28,560 bases of DNA from Streptomyces sp. NRRL WC-3618 (GCF_001280005.1 NZ_LGDW01000499.1:1-28560); one strand, 5' to 3'; shown: positions 1-8,845, numbered from the stretch's first letter. Made by a program: numbers and translations. Notes: generated by a model from the letters alone, not told the origin.

Positions 1-962
1 GGAGCTGGGACCACTGCTTCAACGCCCTCGCCCTGGCGAGCGGCAGCCCCGAACTGGCCTGGGACCAGTTCCATCTGCCCTTCGACCACCAGGACGAGAC
101 CGGGGCCCTGCCCGACTCCGTCACCCACTCGGAGGTCCTCTACAACTTCGTCAAACCGCCCATCCACGGCTGGGCGTTCGGCCACCTGCGCAGGCTGCTG
201 ACCACGCCGCTCGGACAGGCCGAACTGACCGAGGCGTACGACAGGCTGACCCGCTGGACGGACTTCTGGCTCGCCGCGCGGCGCGCACCCGGTGCCGCCC
301 TGCCCCACTACCAGCACGGCAACGACAGCGGCTGGGACAACGCCACCACCTTCGACCCCGCACGCGTGGTCGTCACCGCCGACCTGGCCGCCTTCCTCAT
401 CCTCCAGTTGCATCAACTCGCCGACCTCGCCGATGAGTTGAGACGGCCCGACGATGCTCTGCGGTGGCGGCGCACGGCTGCCGAGACCCAGGCGGCGATG
501 CTCGACCAGCTCTGGACCGGCGATCGGTTCGTCGCCCGAGGGGTCGGCAGCGGGGACCCCTGGAGCACGTCCAGCCTGCTGGACCTGATGCCCGTCGCGC
601 TGGGCGAGCACCTGCCGGACGACGTCAGCAACGCTCTGGCCGCCCGGATCGAGGCCCATCTGACCCCGTACGGCCTGGCCACCGAGCTGCCCACGTCGCC
701 GCACTACCTCTCCGACGGCTACTGGCGCGGACCGATCTGGGCGCCCGCCACCGTCCTCGTCGAAGACGGGTTGCGCCGGGCAGGACACCAGCGCCTCGCG
801 GACGACGTGAGCGCCCGCTTCCGCGCCCTGTGCGAAACCCACGGCTTCGCCGAGAACTTCGACGCCCTGACCGGCACGGGCCTGCGCGACCGCGCCTACA
901 CCTGGACCGCCGCCAGCTACCTCCTCCTCGCCGAAGCGCACACACACCGAGTGGGCCACTGA
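1..962 (+). CDS. MGH1/GH63-like glycoside hydrolase, C-terminal part (5' end outside window)
   Basis: This reading frame is open from the left edge (first full codon at base 3) to a TGA at 960-962, so about 319 C-terminal residues are visible and the start lies upstream. The protein resembles the (alpha/alpha)6-barrel glycosidases grouped as MGH1-like, GH63 or trehalase-like. Visible motifs are SWDHCFNALALA near the left edge, the segment HGNDSGWDNAT (about residues 103-113 of the fragment), and YWRGPIWAP (about residues 240-248). The last two are aromatic and acidic signatures of sugar-binding and catalytic loops in this clan. No signal peptide can be judged because the N-terminus is missing. 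The substrate cannot be assigned; mannosylglycerate, oligosaccharide glucose or trehalose-like sugars are all possible. The gene converges on the SARP regulator with only 32 bases between the stop codons. Confidence 0.8.
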   Translation, partial: SWDHCFNALALASGSPELAWDQFHLPFDHQDETGALPDSVTHSEVLYNFVKPPIHGWAFGHLRRLLTTPLGQAELTEAYDRLTRWTDFWLAARRAPGAALPHYQHGNDSGWDNATTFDPARVVVTADLAAFLILQLHQLADLADELRRPDDALRWRRTAAETQAAMLDQLWTGDRFVARGVGSGDPWSTSSLLDLMPVALGEHLPDDVSNALAARIEAHLTPYGLATELPTSPHYLSDGYWRGPIWAPATVLVEDGLRRAGHQRLADDVSARFRALCETHGFAENFDALTGTGLRDRAYTWTAASYLLLAEAHTHRVGH

Positions 963-994
963 CGCCCACCCACTTCCCCGTGCGCTCGTCGGCT

Positions 995-3961
995 TCAGTG
1001 GACCGGAGTCGGGCTCTTCGGACCCGGCCCGATCCAGCTGCCCGGCGTCGCCGGCGAGGGATTCAGGTCGCTCCAGGACGGCGGCGGGGGATCCGGGGCG
1101 GATGCGGGACCGAGGCGGTCCAGGAGACCGGCACGCAGCGGATCCGTGTCCGGGAGGCCGAGATCGACGGTGATCGCCAGGGCCCGGGTCCACGCCCCGG
1201 CGGCGGCCTGGGATTGGGCGGTGGTGTGCTGGATGTCGCCGAGGAGGACGAGCCCGGCGGATTCGCTGTGGCGGTCCCCCGTCCGGTGGAACAGGTCGAC
1301 GGCCTGCCGGTAGCAGCCGACGGCCTCCTCGAGGTGGCCGAGCTGGTGGTGGACGTAGCCGAGGCTGTCCTGGATGTGGGCCTGGCCGTTGAGATCCGCG
1401 GTCTCCCGCGCCAGGTCCAGGGCCTCACGGCAGTGGGCGAGAGCCTGGAGCTGGTCGCCCAGCTGGGCGAGGATCCATCCGATGTGGTTGAGGGCGGCGG
1501 ACTGCCCGGCCCGGTCACCGGCGGCCCGGTGGTGCGCGAGGCTGTCACGAGCGTGATCGAGCGCCCGCAGATGCCGCCCCTGCGCCTCGCACATCCGGGA
1601 CAGATGCTGGTGGATACGGGCCTGCCCGGCATGGCTCCCCGCCTCGTCGAAGAGATCCAGCGCCCGCAGATAGTGGGCTCGGGCGTGGTCGGGACGGTCC
1701 AGCCTGTCCTGGGCGAGTCCGAGCCCGCGATGGGCGTCGGCCTGCCCTTCCTTGTCGCCCTGGCGCAGCGCCGCGTCCAGGGCGACGGTGTGGACGGCGG
1801 TCAGTGCCCGCCAGTATCCGTGCCGGTCGAGGTAGGTGGTGAGCGCCGAGGCGAGGCGCCAGATATGGGTGCCGAAGCCCGCGGCGGGGGCCTGTTCCAC
1901 GGCGGCGAGCAGGACAGCGTGCTCGGCGGTGAACCAGGCCTGGGCCTGCGAGTGGTCCGACAGCCCTACCGGTGAGGCGCCCGGCTGGGCGGGCGGCAGC
2001 GGCGTCGGGTGGGGCCGGGGAGTCAGCAGGGCGTCGGCCGTGTGCGCGGTGTGCAGATAGTGGTCGAGCATGCGGTGCACGGCCAAACTCCGGACGTCGT
2101 CACCGTCGTACGCGGCGACCAACTCGGCGGCGTAGGCGCGCAACAGGTCGTGGAAGGCGTACCGGCCGGGCACATGTTCGGTGAGCAGATGTCCGCGGAC
2201 CAGCTCGGCCAGCAGGACACGGGCGCGCGGCAACGGTACGTCGGCCAGCGCGGCGACCGCCGGCAGGGTGGCGTCTGGTCCGGGGTGCAGCCCCAACAGG
2301 CGGAAGAGCCGGGCGGCGTCGGCACTGAGCGCCTGGTAGGACCAGGAGAACACCGCCCGTACCTGACTCGTGGCCTCCCCGCCGTCCAGGGCGTCCAGGC
2401 GTCCGTCGGCCCGGCGCAGCTCCCCGGCGAGCGCCGCGAGCGGCAGACCGGGCTGGGCGGCGGCGCGGGCGGCGACGATCGCCAGCGCGAGCGGCAGCCC
2501 CGCGCACTGGCCGACGATCTCCCGTACGGCCATGTGCTCGGCCGCCACCCGGTCCGGTCCCAGCCGGCCGATCAGCAACTCCCGGGCCTCGGCGGGACCG
2601 AGCAGGCCGAGGGTCAGCAGATGGGCCCCCTCGGCGGCGGCCAGTCCGGTCAGCGCGCGCCGGCTGGTGACCAGCGCCAGACACCCGGGGGCTCCGGGCA
2701 GCAGGGGCCGGACCTGCTCGGCGTCGCGGGCGTTGTCCAGCACCACCAGCACCCGCCGCCCGGCCAGCAGGCTGCGATACAACCCGATCTGCGCCTCCAG
2801 ACCCGCCGGGATACGGGACGGCGCCACCCTGAAGGCGTCCAGGAACCCCCGTACCGCCTCCGCCGGGCTCACCGCCGACCCGCCGGGGTCGAAGCCATGC
2901 AGATTCACATACAACTGGCCGTCGGGAAAGGCCTGTTGAGCCCGGCGCGCCCAGTGCACGGCCAGCGCGGTCTTGCCCACCCCGGCGGTACCCGACACCG
3001 CCGAGATCACCACCGCCGACGGCTGGTCCACCGCGGAGGCGAGGATCTCCTCGAGCCGGGCGAGTTCCTGGCCGCGCCCGGTGAATCCGCGTACGCCCAT
3101 GGGTAGTTGTACGGGTACGTCACCCGGCTGCGGTACCGCCGACGGCCGGGCCGCGGGACGCGCGAGGGAGGCGGCCTCGGCGGGCGTCCGAGCCGTCTGC
3201 CGGGCGGGAGATTCGGACAGGCCTCCCCGCAGAATCGCCTGGTGCACCTCCCGCAACGCCGACCCGGGGTCGGCGCCCAGCTCCTCCGCCAGCCGTCGCC
3301 GGACGGCGGCGTAGCGGTCCAGCGCCTCCGCGCCGCGCCCGGCGGCGTGCAGCGCCCGCATCAGCGCCCCGGTCAGCGGCTCCACCAGCGGATACTCGTC
3401 GAGCAGCTCGGTCAGCGGGCCGATCACGGCAGCGGGATCACCGACGCGCGACTCGAGATGGGCCCACCCCACGGCGGCGTCCACCCGCTGCTGCCGCCAC
3501 GCCTCCCGCACCCGCCCCGCCCACTGACCGCCCAGCCCGGCGAGCGGCTCCCCGCGCCACAGGCCGAGCGCCTCGCGCAGCAGCGCCGCCCGCTCTTCCT
3601 CCGTCCGCCCCGACTCCCGGGCCAGGCCGACCAGTTGCCGGAACCGATGGACGTCCACCTGCTCGGGGAGAGCCTCCAGAAGGTAGCCGCCCGAACGGCG
3701 CACCAGACGTAACGGGGCGTCCTCCGGGTCCGCGTTCTGTTCGCACAGCCGCCGGATCCGGGCGACGTGGGCGTGCACCGCACGCCGTGCCCCGTCCGGC
3801 GGATCCGCGCCCCAGACCCGCTGGATCAGCACGTCGGCGGTGACGGGCCGGCCCGCGTCCACCGCCAGGGCTGCCAGCACGGCCCGGCGTTGGGGCGGCC
3901 CGACCTCGGTCGTACAGCCCCGGACCGACAGTTCCACCACACCGAGAAGTCGCAAATCCAT
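995..3961 (-). CDS. AfsR/SARP-family transcriptional regulator with NB-ARC and TPR domains
   Basis: A 988-residue regulator of the large SARP type. Residues 1-95 form an OmpR-like winged-helix DNA-binding domain, and 96-246 a bacterial transcriptional activation domain (BTAD). A Pro/Ala-rich linker follows. The NB-ARC ATPase domain has Walker A GTAGVGKT at 324-331 and Walker B VLVVLDN at 404-410. The C-terminal third contains TPR-like repeats rich in LG, A and Y positions. Known relatives such as AfsR integrate signals and activate secondary-metabolism genes. I chose the ATG at 3961 because GGAG lies about 8 bases upstream and the product starts at the conserved MDLRLLG; an in-frame GTG at 3997 would add 12 residues. 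Divergent from the IclR gene. A heptamer direct repeat lies 62 bases upstream and may serve autoregulation. No biosynthetic cluster is visible nearby, so the target is unknown. Confidence 0.92.
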   Translation of the reverse strand: MDLRLLGVVELSVRGCTTEVGPPQRRAVLAALAVDAGRPVTADVLIQRVWGADPPDGARRAVHAHVARIRRLCEQNADPEDAPLRLVRRSGGYLLEALPEQVDVHRFRQLVGLARESGRTEEERAALLREALGLWRGEPLAGLGGQWAGRVREAWRQQRVDAAVGWAHLESRVGDPAAVIGPLTELLDEYPLVEPLTGALMRALHAAGRGAEALDRYAAVRRRLAEELGADPGSALREVHQAILRGGLSESPARQTARTPAEAASLARPAARPSAVPQPGDVPVQLPMGVRGFTGRGQELARLEEILASAVDQPSAVVISAVSGTAGVGKTALAVHWARRAQQAFPDGQLYVNLHGFDPGGSAVSPAEAVRGFLDAFRVAPSRIPAGLEAQIGLYRSLLAGRRVLVVLDNARDAEQVRPLLPGAPGCLALVTSRRALTGLAAAEGAHLLTLGLLGPAEARELLIGRLGPDRVAAEHMAVREIVGQCAGLPLALAIVAARAAAQPGLPLAALAGELRRADGRLDALDGGEATSQVRAVFSWSYQALSADAARLFRLLGLHPGPDATLPAVAALADVPLPRARVLLAELVRGHLLTEHVPGRYAFHDLLRAYAAELVAAYDGDDVRSLAVHRMLDHYLHTAHTADALLTPRPHPTPLPPAQPGASPVGLSDHSQAQAWFTAEHAVLLAAVEQAPAAGFGTHIWRLASALTTYLDRHGYWRALTAVHTVALDAALRQGDKEGQADAHRGLGLAQDRLDRPDHARAHYLRALDLFDEAGSHAGQARIHQHLSRMCEAQGRHLRALDHARDSLAHHRAAGDRAGQSAALNHIGWILAQLGDQLQALAHCREALDLARETADLNGQAHIQDSLGYVHHQLGHLEEAVGCYRQAVDLFHRTGDRHSESAGLVLLGDIQHTTAQSQAAAGAWTRALAITVDLGLPDTDPLRAGLLDRLGPASAPDPPPPSWSDLNPSPATPGSWIGPGPKSPTPVH

Positions 3962-4022
3962 CACGCTCTCCGCACCCCCCGTGCAGATCTTCTCCACGTG
4001 TCGCGCACACTCTCACGCTGGG

Positions 4023-4040
4023 CGACAACCTATCGACAAC
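4023..4040 (-). promoter_or_regulatory. SARP-type heptamer direct repeat upstream of the SARP gene
   Basis: Two perfect heptamers CGACAAC (4023-4029 and 4034-4040) are separated by four bases. On the minus strand this reads GTTGTCG-ATAG-GTTGTCG, an 11-bp period. SARP proteins are known to bind heptameric direct repeats at 11-bp spacing on one DNA face. The site is 62 bases upstream of the chosen SARP start. Operator function is inferred. Confidence 0.4.
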
Positions 4041-4191
4041 GTTCTGAGCCACGTTCGAGCCTCAGTCTGAGGGGCAGGGAGACGTCCACGCACGGCGGCG
4101 CTCCGCACACGGGGGACGTGGCGCGGGGAGTCGGGGGACCCGGGCCGTTCGGGCCGTGGCCGCGTTGCGGGCGGTAGGTGAGGAGAGGAAC

Positions 4192-4995
4192 GTGCAAGAA
4201 ACACGGGGAGCGACAGCGACAAGGACGGCACCTTCACCGGTGGGGCGGCTGGACCGGCTGTGCGAGCCCGAGCGGGCGGCGGTGCGTTCGCCGATCGCGC
4301 GGGACGTCGGCGGGCGGAGCGTACTGGAGGGGGCCTTCGGGCTGCTGGAAGCGTTGGAGCGGGCCGGGCAGGCCGGACCGACCAGGCTCGCGGCGGAGTG
4401 CGGGCTGCCCAAGACGACCGCGTACCGGCTGCTGGAGCAACTGGTCGAACTGGGCGCCGTCGAGCGCAGTCGTACGGGGTATCGCATGGGCGCGCGGATG
4501 TTCCGGCTCGGGCAGACATGGCAGCCGTATCCCGGGCTGAGATCAGTGGCCCGGGGACCCGCCCGCCGGCTGGCACGCGCCACGGGCACGGTGGTGGGGG
4601 TCAACGTCCTGCGGGAGGGACGGACCCTGGTCCTCGACCGGACGGGCTGCGAGACCGACGAGGCGCCCGATCCACTGCTCAACAGCGCGGTCCGGCCGTG
4701 GTTCACCGCGGCGGGCAAGGTCCTGGTGGCCGGGGCGCACCCACGCCTCCCGTTGGGACCGTTGCCCTCGTCCTGGCGACAGGAGTCGGCGGCGATCCGT
4801 GACCGGGGTGTCGCTTTCGACCGGGAGGAAGTGGTGGCCGGGGTGTGCTGCGTGGCCGTGCCGTTGTACGGCCCGGGGGGCGTGCTCCTGGCGTCGCTGA
4901 GCGTGGTGACCGATCCCGCGCACAGCCTGGACCGGCTCGTGGACGTGGCCCGGCAGACGGGACGGACCATCAGCGCGCGGTTGCGCGGCAGATGA
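4192..4995 (+). CDS. IclR-family transcriptional regulator
   Basis: A 267-residue IclR-type regulator. A variable N-terminal tail of about 35 residues precedes a winged helix-turn-helix (about residues 40-100), which includes the helix pair around RLAAECGLPKTTAYRLLEQL. The rest is the GAF-like effector domain, with the usual hydrophobic core and a late VAGVCCVAVPLYGPGG segment. I chose GTG 4192 because GGAGAGGAAC lies directly upstream; an in-frame GTG at 4156 would add 12 residues without a clear ribosome site. IclR proteins usually control catabolic genes, often next door, but the neighbours here are another regulator (divergent) and a decayed region, so no target can be named. Small hairpins follow the stop. 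Confidence 0.88.
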   Translation: MQETRGATATRTAPSPVGRLDRLCEPERAAVRSPIARDVGGRSVLEGAFGLLEALERAGQAGPTRLAAECGLPKTTAYRLLEQLVELGAVERSRTGYRMGARMFRLGQTWQPYPGLRSVARGPARRLARATGTVVGVNVLREGRTLVLDRTGCETDEAPDPLLNSAVRPWFTAAGKVLVAGAHPRLPLGPLPSSWRQESAAIRDRGVAFDREEVVAGVCCVAVPLYGPGGVLLASLSVVTDPAHSLDRLVDVARQTGRTISARLRGR

Positions 4996-5005
4996 GCGGG
5001 CGTCA

Positions 5006-5063
5006 CCGGCAAAGCCGGCGGACCTCGTCGCGTACCCGCTCCCCGCCCCGCGGCTTCGCCGCG
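5006..5063 (+). terminator. Hairpins following the IclR gene
   Basis: CCGGC-AAA-GCCGG (5006-5018) begins 11 bases after the IclR stop. A stronger hairpin, CGCGGC-TTC-GCCGCG, lies at 5049-5063. Neither has a U-tract, which is common for actinobacterial terminators. Role inferred from position and folding only. Confidence 0.45.
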
Positions 5064-5101
5064 TCCCGGCCGTCCGAGGCCCTTCCGGCCCACGGCGCCG
5101 G

Positions 5102-5213
5102 CCCGGCGCGCACCGCACGACGTGCCTGCGGTCGTGGCCTCATCCGCGGGCGCGGTCGAGCCCGGGCCGTCCGGGGCTCCGGTCGCGGGCAGCCGCGCAC
5201 GCCGCCGACGCGG
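5102..5213. repeat. 112-nt dispersed repeat, copy 1 (second copy at 15810-15921)
   Basis: This 112-base segment aligns without gaps to 15810-15921, with 6 mismatches counted by eye. It lies in the gene-free stretch 4996-5429, which also holds hairpins, a duplicated CCTTCCGGCCCACGG motif (about 5080-5095 and 5249-5264) and a GGGGGCCGTCC tandem near 5225-5250. No gene is supported in this stretch. The repeat could be a miniature element or a scar of recombination. Confidence 0.75.
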
Positions 5214-5278
5214 CTCCCGTCCGGGGCCGTCCGGGGGCCGTCCGGGGGCCTTCCGGCCCACGGTGCCGGCCTCCTGCT

Positions 5279-5324
5279 CTCTCGCCGATTCCGAGCTGTT
5301 GCTCTCAACGCCAATCGGTCACGG
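5279..5324. repeat. 46-nt dispersed repeat, copy A
   Basis: Begins CTCTCGCC, contains CCGAGCTGTTGCT and ends TCACGG. It aligns end to end with 12537-12582 (about 36 of 46 positions, most differences being transitions), and its first 26 bases match 10647-10672. All three copies have the same orientation and sit next to mobile-element debris or broken genes. Confidence 0.65.
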
Positions 5325-5429
5325 CTGTAGGACCGCGTTGAGAACGACATTCCGCTGATATCCAGGCTCAACGAGACGCCCTGGTAACCGGCTTGCGGTC
5401 ATCCCCTCGCAGTCACACAGGATGCCTCC

Positions 5430-6219
5430 ATGGAGAAGATGGAGCATCGCAGGGTGCTGCTGCAGCGCGACTTCCGGTTGCCGTGGTTCGGTGAGACCGC
5501 GCGCACGCTCGGCAACAGCGTGACCTCGGTGGCACTTCGCTGATCGCCGTCGTGGTGCTGGACACAAATGCCACCGCGGTGGGTCTGCTATCCGCGGCGA
5601 TCTGACTGCCCTGGCTGGTGGTCGGTTTGCCAGCGGGCGCATGGCTGGACCGGGTGCGCCGGCGTCCGGTGATGCTCGCCTGCAATCTGGTGTCGGCGAG
5701 TCTGTACGCGAGCGTGCCGGTTCTTGCCTGGTTCGACGCCCTGACCTTCACCCATCTGCTGGAGGGCAACTCCAAACTTCAGGTGAGTGAAGCCGGGACG
5801 AGTGTGGCCGGCCCGGGACTGGCCGGTCTGATCGCCCATGCTTCGGCGCGGTGGCCGGGCTGCCAGTGGACGCGCTCACATTCCTCGTCTCGGCGTGATG
5901 CCTCCGTTCGGTCCATGCGCAGGAGGCACCGCCCGAGAAGGACGGACGGGACGGAAACCTGCGCAGCCAGGTCGCCGAGGGGCTGAGATTCGTACAACGA
6001 GACCGCTACCTACGACCGATGGTGATCTGCGGGGCCATCGTCAACCTGGCGCTGATGGGCTATCAGGCGGTGCAGGTCGTCTTCCTGGTCCGCACCGTCG
6101 GAATCACCCCCGGAACGGTTGGGCCGGTTCTGATAGCAGGCAGCCTCGGGGGCATCCTGGGCGCAACACTCGCCAAATCCATCGGGCGCCGGTTCGGCAC
6201 CGCTAGGACTGACCGTTGA
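5430..6219 (+). pseudogene. Broken MFS-type transporter
   Basis: Remnant of a major facilitator superfamily transporter of the type that starts DFRLPWFGETARTLGNSVTS and contains GLPAGAWLDRVRRRPVML (the loop 2-3 signature region). The gene is disrupted in several ways. A one-base loss near 5538 shifts the frame, and TGA replaces an expected Trp codon at about 5602-5604. About 30 residues appear missing around 5760, between THLL and EGNSKLQ. Another one-base loss lies near 5840, and a TGA sits at 5897-5899. The last frame (5842-6219) still reads a recognisable membrane segment (GYQAVQVVFLVRTVGI...) but ends after GRRFGTAR, roughly 60 percent of usual length. No ribosome site is evident. This is a decayed gene, not a sequencing slip, because the lesions are multiple. 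Confidence 0.85.
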
Positions 6220-6310
6220 CCGTTCCAAGCGTCTGGACCACGGCGCGGGGCTCCTAGCACATTTCTCTGTTGTCACTGCGCGAATCTCACCAGCCTCGGG
6301 GCGAACAGAC

Positions 6311-6943
6311 TCAGTCGGCCACCGCCAGCCGCAGTCCGAAGGCGACGAGGACCGTGCCGGTGATGCGGTCCAGCAGTCTTCTCGCGGCGGGACGCTGGAA
6401 CCAGTCGCGCAGGGCTCGGGCAAAGCCGATCAAAGCAGTCGACCAGATCAGCCCCAGCAGGATGTGAACGCAGGCAAGCAACACTCCGGTGGCCAAGTGC
6501 GGTGCCCTCGCAGGGATGAACTGCGGCAGGACAGCCGCGTAGAAGACGCCCATCTTGGGGTTGAGGAGGTTGGTCAGGGTGCCCTGACGCCAGCCCTGGA
6601 GCAAATCGTCCTCTGCGGCCGACTGCGGTGCACTGTTATCCACCTGCGTGCCGGTCCGGCGCAGGGAGTGCCAGAGGATGCGTCCGCCGAGCCACAGCAG
6701 ATACGCCACACCCAGCCAGCGCAGTGTCTCGTATGCCAGCCGGGAAGCGGTGAGAAGCGCCGTCAGTCCGAGCGAGGTAAGGAAGCCCCAGAGCAGGGTC
6801 CCAGTCTGTATCCCCAGGACCACACCCCAGGCGCGGCGGCGTGAGCCCAGCGCAGCGGTGCGCAGGATGAGCGCGGAGTCGACGCCTGGGGTCAGGGTGA
6901 GCAGGCCCACGACAAGTACGAACGACCAGAGGGCAGTTGTCAT
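6311..6943 (-). CDS. LysE/RhtB-family amino-acid exporter
   Basis: A 210-residue membrane protein of the LysE/RhtB translocator family, normal in length, with five or six hydrophobic segments. Family marks are TPGVDSALILRTA near the N-terminus (residues 18-30) and the loop sequence GTLTNLLNPKMGVFY (about 120-134), where the NPK motif is typical. Relatives export amino acids or related small metabolites; the substrate here is unknown. The ATG overlaps the stop of the upstream acetyltransferase gene by four bases (ATGA), so the two are probably translationally coupled. An acetyltransferase-exporter pair fits detoxification by modification and efflux, but that is inference. Confidence 0.9.
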   Translation of the reverse strand: MTTALWSFVLVVGLLTLTPGVDSALILRTAALGSRRRAWGVVLGIQTGTLLWGFLTSLGLTALLTASRLAYETLRWLGVAYLLWLGGRILWHSLRRTGTQVDNSAPQSAAEDDLLQGWRQGTLTNLLNPKMGVFYAAVLPQFIPARAPHLATGVLLACVHILLGLIWSTALIGFARALRDWFQRPAARRLLDRITGTVLVAFGLRLAVAD

Positions 6944-7545
6944 GACAGATGCTTTCGCTGCTCAGAGCAATCATCGCCTTGGACGCGTGCGTGGAGGTGC
7001 ATGTCATGCCAGCCGTCCGTGTGCAGAGCCGAGCCGCGTCGGGTGCCCTCCACGGTGAAACCTGCCTTGGCGGCCACCCGGCAGGATGCCTCATTGCCGA
7101 CGGAGTGCTCCAGGTCAAGGCGGTGGAAGCCTGCCGTTTCCAGTGCCCAGTCGGCCATGGTGGCGAGGGCCCGTGGGGCGACACCAGTGCCCCGCGCGTC
7201 AGGCAAGATCCAGTATCCGCAGTCGGCGAGGCCCTCGTGGAGGTTCAGTTCGCGCAGGGCCATCCGGCCGAGGATCTCGCCGTCGTCGGTCCGGGAGACG
7301 GCCCACTGGGCGGTGCGCTCCTGCTGCCAGCCCTGGTTGACGTCCTCGATCCACTCGCGAGCCTCCTCCAGCGAGCTCATCTGGCGTGCGTGCCAGTGGC
7401 GGATCACCGGGTCCTGAAAAGCGGTGTAGAGCACGGCAGCGTCCCCCACGTCCCACCGACGCAGCGCGAGCTCGCCGTCTCCGGAGGTCAGCGAGGGCTG
7501 AGCCGAGGAGGACAACGCCCCGGCGCGAATGGTGGGTAAGGTCAT
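6940..7545 (-). CDS. GNAT-family N-acetyltransferase
   Basis: A protein of about 201 residues of the GNAT superfamily, RimJ/RimL-like. It has an early LALRRW strand, then AREWIEDVNQGWQQERTAQW, and the acetyl-CoA pyrophosphate loop LPDARGTGVAPRAL (the R-x-x-G-x-G/A motif). It ends with the usual LEHSVGNEASCRVAAKAGF segment, which is typical of ribosomal-protein-acetyltransferase-like and resistance-type enzymes. The ATG at 7545 gives a normal N-terminus, although no strong ribosome site precedes it; a GTG at 7554 is possible. The frame stays open to 7665, into the transposase fragment, which suggests that an insertion replaced the original upstream region. Its stop overlaps the LysE start. Confidence 0.88.
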   Translation of the reverse strand: MTLPTIRAGALSSSAQPSLTSGDGELALRRWDVGDAAVLYTAFQDPVIRHWHARQMSSLEEAREWIEDVNQGWQQERTAQWAVSRTDDGEILGRMALRELNLHEGLADCGYWILPDARGTGVAPRALATMADWALETAGFHRLDLEHSVGNEASCRVAAKAGFTVEGTRRGSALHTDGWHDMHLHARVQGDDCSEQRKHLS

Positions 7546-7560
7546 GATCGGCACAGTGGA

Positions 7561-7776
7561 ATCATCCCCGTGGCGGGGGACGAGGTCTACGGCGGCAACC
7601 CGAAACTGCGGTCCGCGCTGGAAGAGCGCGGGGTCGCCTACGTGCTCGCCGTCGCCCGCTCCCACGAAGTCACCACCGCGGCCGGGAAGTTCCGAGCGGA
7701 TGCCCTGGCCGCCAAGGTGCCCAAGCGGGCCTGGCAGAAGCTATCGCAGGCCGGCGCCAAGGGGCACCGCTTCTAG
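7561..7776 (+). pseudogene. IS701-family transposase fragment
   Basis: About 70 codons match the central DDE region of Streptomyces IS701 transposases: GDEVYGGNPKLR (containing the second catalytic Asp), ALEERGVAYVLAVA, then KFRADALAAKVPKRAWQKLS and AGAKGHRF before a TAG. Both the N-terminal two thirds and the C-terminal part are missing, so it is inactive. No terminal inverted repeats were seen. The fragment lies head to head with the GNAT gene. The rest of the interval to the sigma factor (7777-7916) shows no gene. Confidence 0.8.
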
Positions 7777-7916
7777 GGAGTATTCCTGGTTCTGATCATG
7801 TGGCTGGGCGGAGGCTGCGGAGCCAGATGACCGCATGGTGCCACACGTGGGCCGATGTCCCATCCGGGGCAACTGCCGGATGCCGGATGCTCCCGCGCCT
7901 CTGGCAGGCTGGGCGC

Positions 7917-8816
7917 GTGACGTCAGGGACAGCCGAGGAGTTCACTGCCCACCGCCCCAGGATGTTCGGCCTGGCCTACCGGTTGCTCGGTTCCGCCGAG
8001 GAGGCGGAGGATGCGGTGCAGGACGCGTATCTACGCTGGAGCAGCGCCGACCGTGTGGTGATCGATCACCCGGGGGCCTGGCTCGCCAGGGTTGTCACCA
8101 ACCTCTGCCTTAACCGGATCACCTCGGCCCGTGTGCAGCGCGAGCAGTACGTGGGGCCGTGGTTGCCGGAACCAGTGTTCACGCAGGACGGGTCGCTCGG
8201 CCCGATGGAGTTGGCCGAGCAGCGCGATGCCGTGTCGACGGCGCTGCTGGTGCTGTTGGAGCGGCTCACGCCGACGGAGCGTGCGGTCTATGTGCTGCGC
8301 AAGGCATTCGGCTACGGTCACCGGGACATCGCCGGGGTGCTTGACCTCAGCGAGGCCAACTGCCGCCAGTTGTACCGCAGGGCCATCCAGCGGGTGGCGA
8401 CGCCCGAGGCCCGCTTCACACCGGCAGCCGAGCAGCAGCGCGAACTCGTCGAGTCCTTCGTTACAGCGGCACGTGAGGGCGATCTGGCAGGCCTGGAGAA
8501 GCTGCTCGCTAAGGACGTCACCTGGTGGAGCGACGGCGGCGGCAAGGTCACCGCGGCCCGGCGGCCCCTCGTTGGCCGGGAGACGGTCATGCGCTTCCTG
8601 ATGGGCGGCGCGCAGCGGTTCGAAGGCCGCTTGGACCTCGCGGTCGCCGAGGTCAACGGGGCGCCAGCGGTGGTGGCGCACGCGGCGGACCAGCTCATCG
8701 CCGTCGCCTCCTTCGAACTGCGCGAGAGCGCCATCGCCCAGGTGCGGGTCGTCGTCAACCCGGACAAACTCATCTTCGCGGGCCGCCAGTTCGCCGCCAT
8801 GGCTCCCGGGGCGTGA
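7917..8816 (+). CDS. ECF41-group RNA polymerase sigma factor with SnoaL-like C-terminal domain
   Basis: A 299-residue ECF sigma factor. Region 2 covers about residues 7-70 (MFGLAYRLLGSAEEAEDAVQDAYLRW). The linker contains YVGPWLPEP, a mark of the ECF41 group. Region 4 covers about 110-165 (LTPTERAVYVLRKAFGYGHRDIAGVL). The C-terminal extension is SnoaL/NTF2-like and has the ECF41 motifs DGGGK (bases 8532-8546) and NPDKL near the end. In ECF41 proteins this extension replaces a separate anti-sigma factor and tunes activity. I chose GTG 7917 because family homology begins there; the open frame runs further upstream. The following gene belongs to the COE group (carboxymuconolactone decarboxylase, oxidoreductase, epimerase) normally found beside ECF41. 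The input signal is unknown. Confidence 0.92.
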   Translation: MTSGTAEEFTAHRPRMFGLAYRLLGSAEEAEDAVQDAYLRWSSADRVVIDHPGAWLARVVTNLCLNRITSARVQREQYVGPWLPEPVFTQDGSLGPMELAEQRDAVSTALLVLLERLTPTERAVYVLRKAFGYGHRDIAGVLDLSEANCRQLYRRAIQRVATPEARFTPAAEQQRELVESFVTAAREGDLAGLEKLLAKDVTWWSDGGGKVTAARRPLVGRETVMRFLMGGAQRFEGRLDLAVAEVNGAPAVVAHAADQLIAVASFELRESAIAQVRVVVNPDKLIFAGRQFAAMAPGA

Positions 8817-8845
8817 GCCGCGTGCGAGTGCAGACACGAAGAGGC

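Noticed and set aside
464..1975. Long plus-strand open frame (503 codons) across the glycosidase end and the SARP gene
   Set aside because: It is the complement of the SARP coding strand, is rich in low-complexity Arg/Gly/Pro, and has no recognisable family; an overlap artefact of high GC.
4060..4072. CCTCA-GTC-TGAGG hairpin in the SARP/IclR divergent region
   Set aside because: Only five base pairs and unrelated to either gene end; likely chance.
5216..5256. GGGGGCCGTCC tandem considered as a replication or integration site
   Set aside because: Short, imperfect and purely GC-rich; no iteron pattern or adjacent replication gene.
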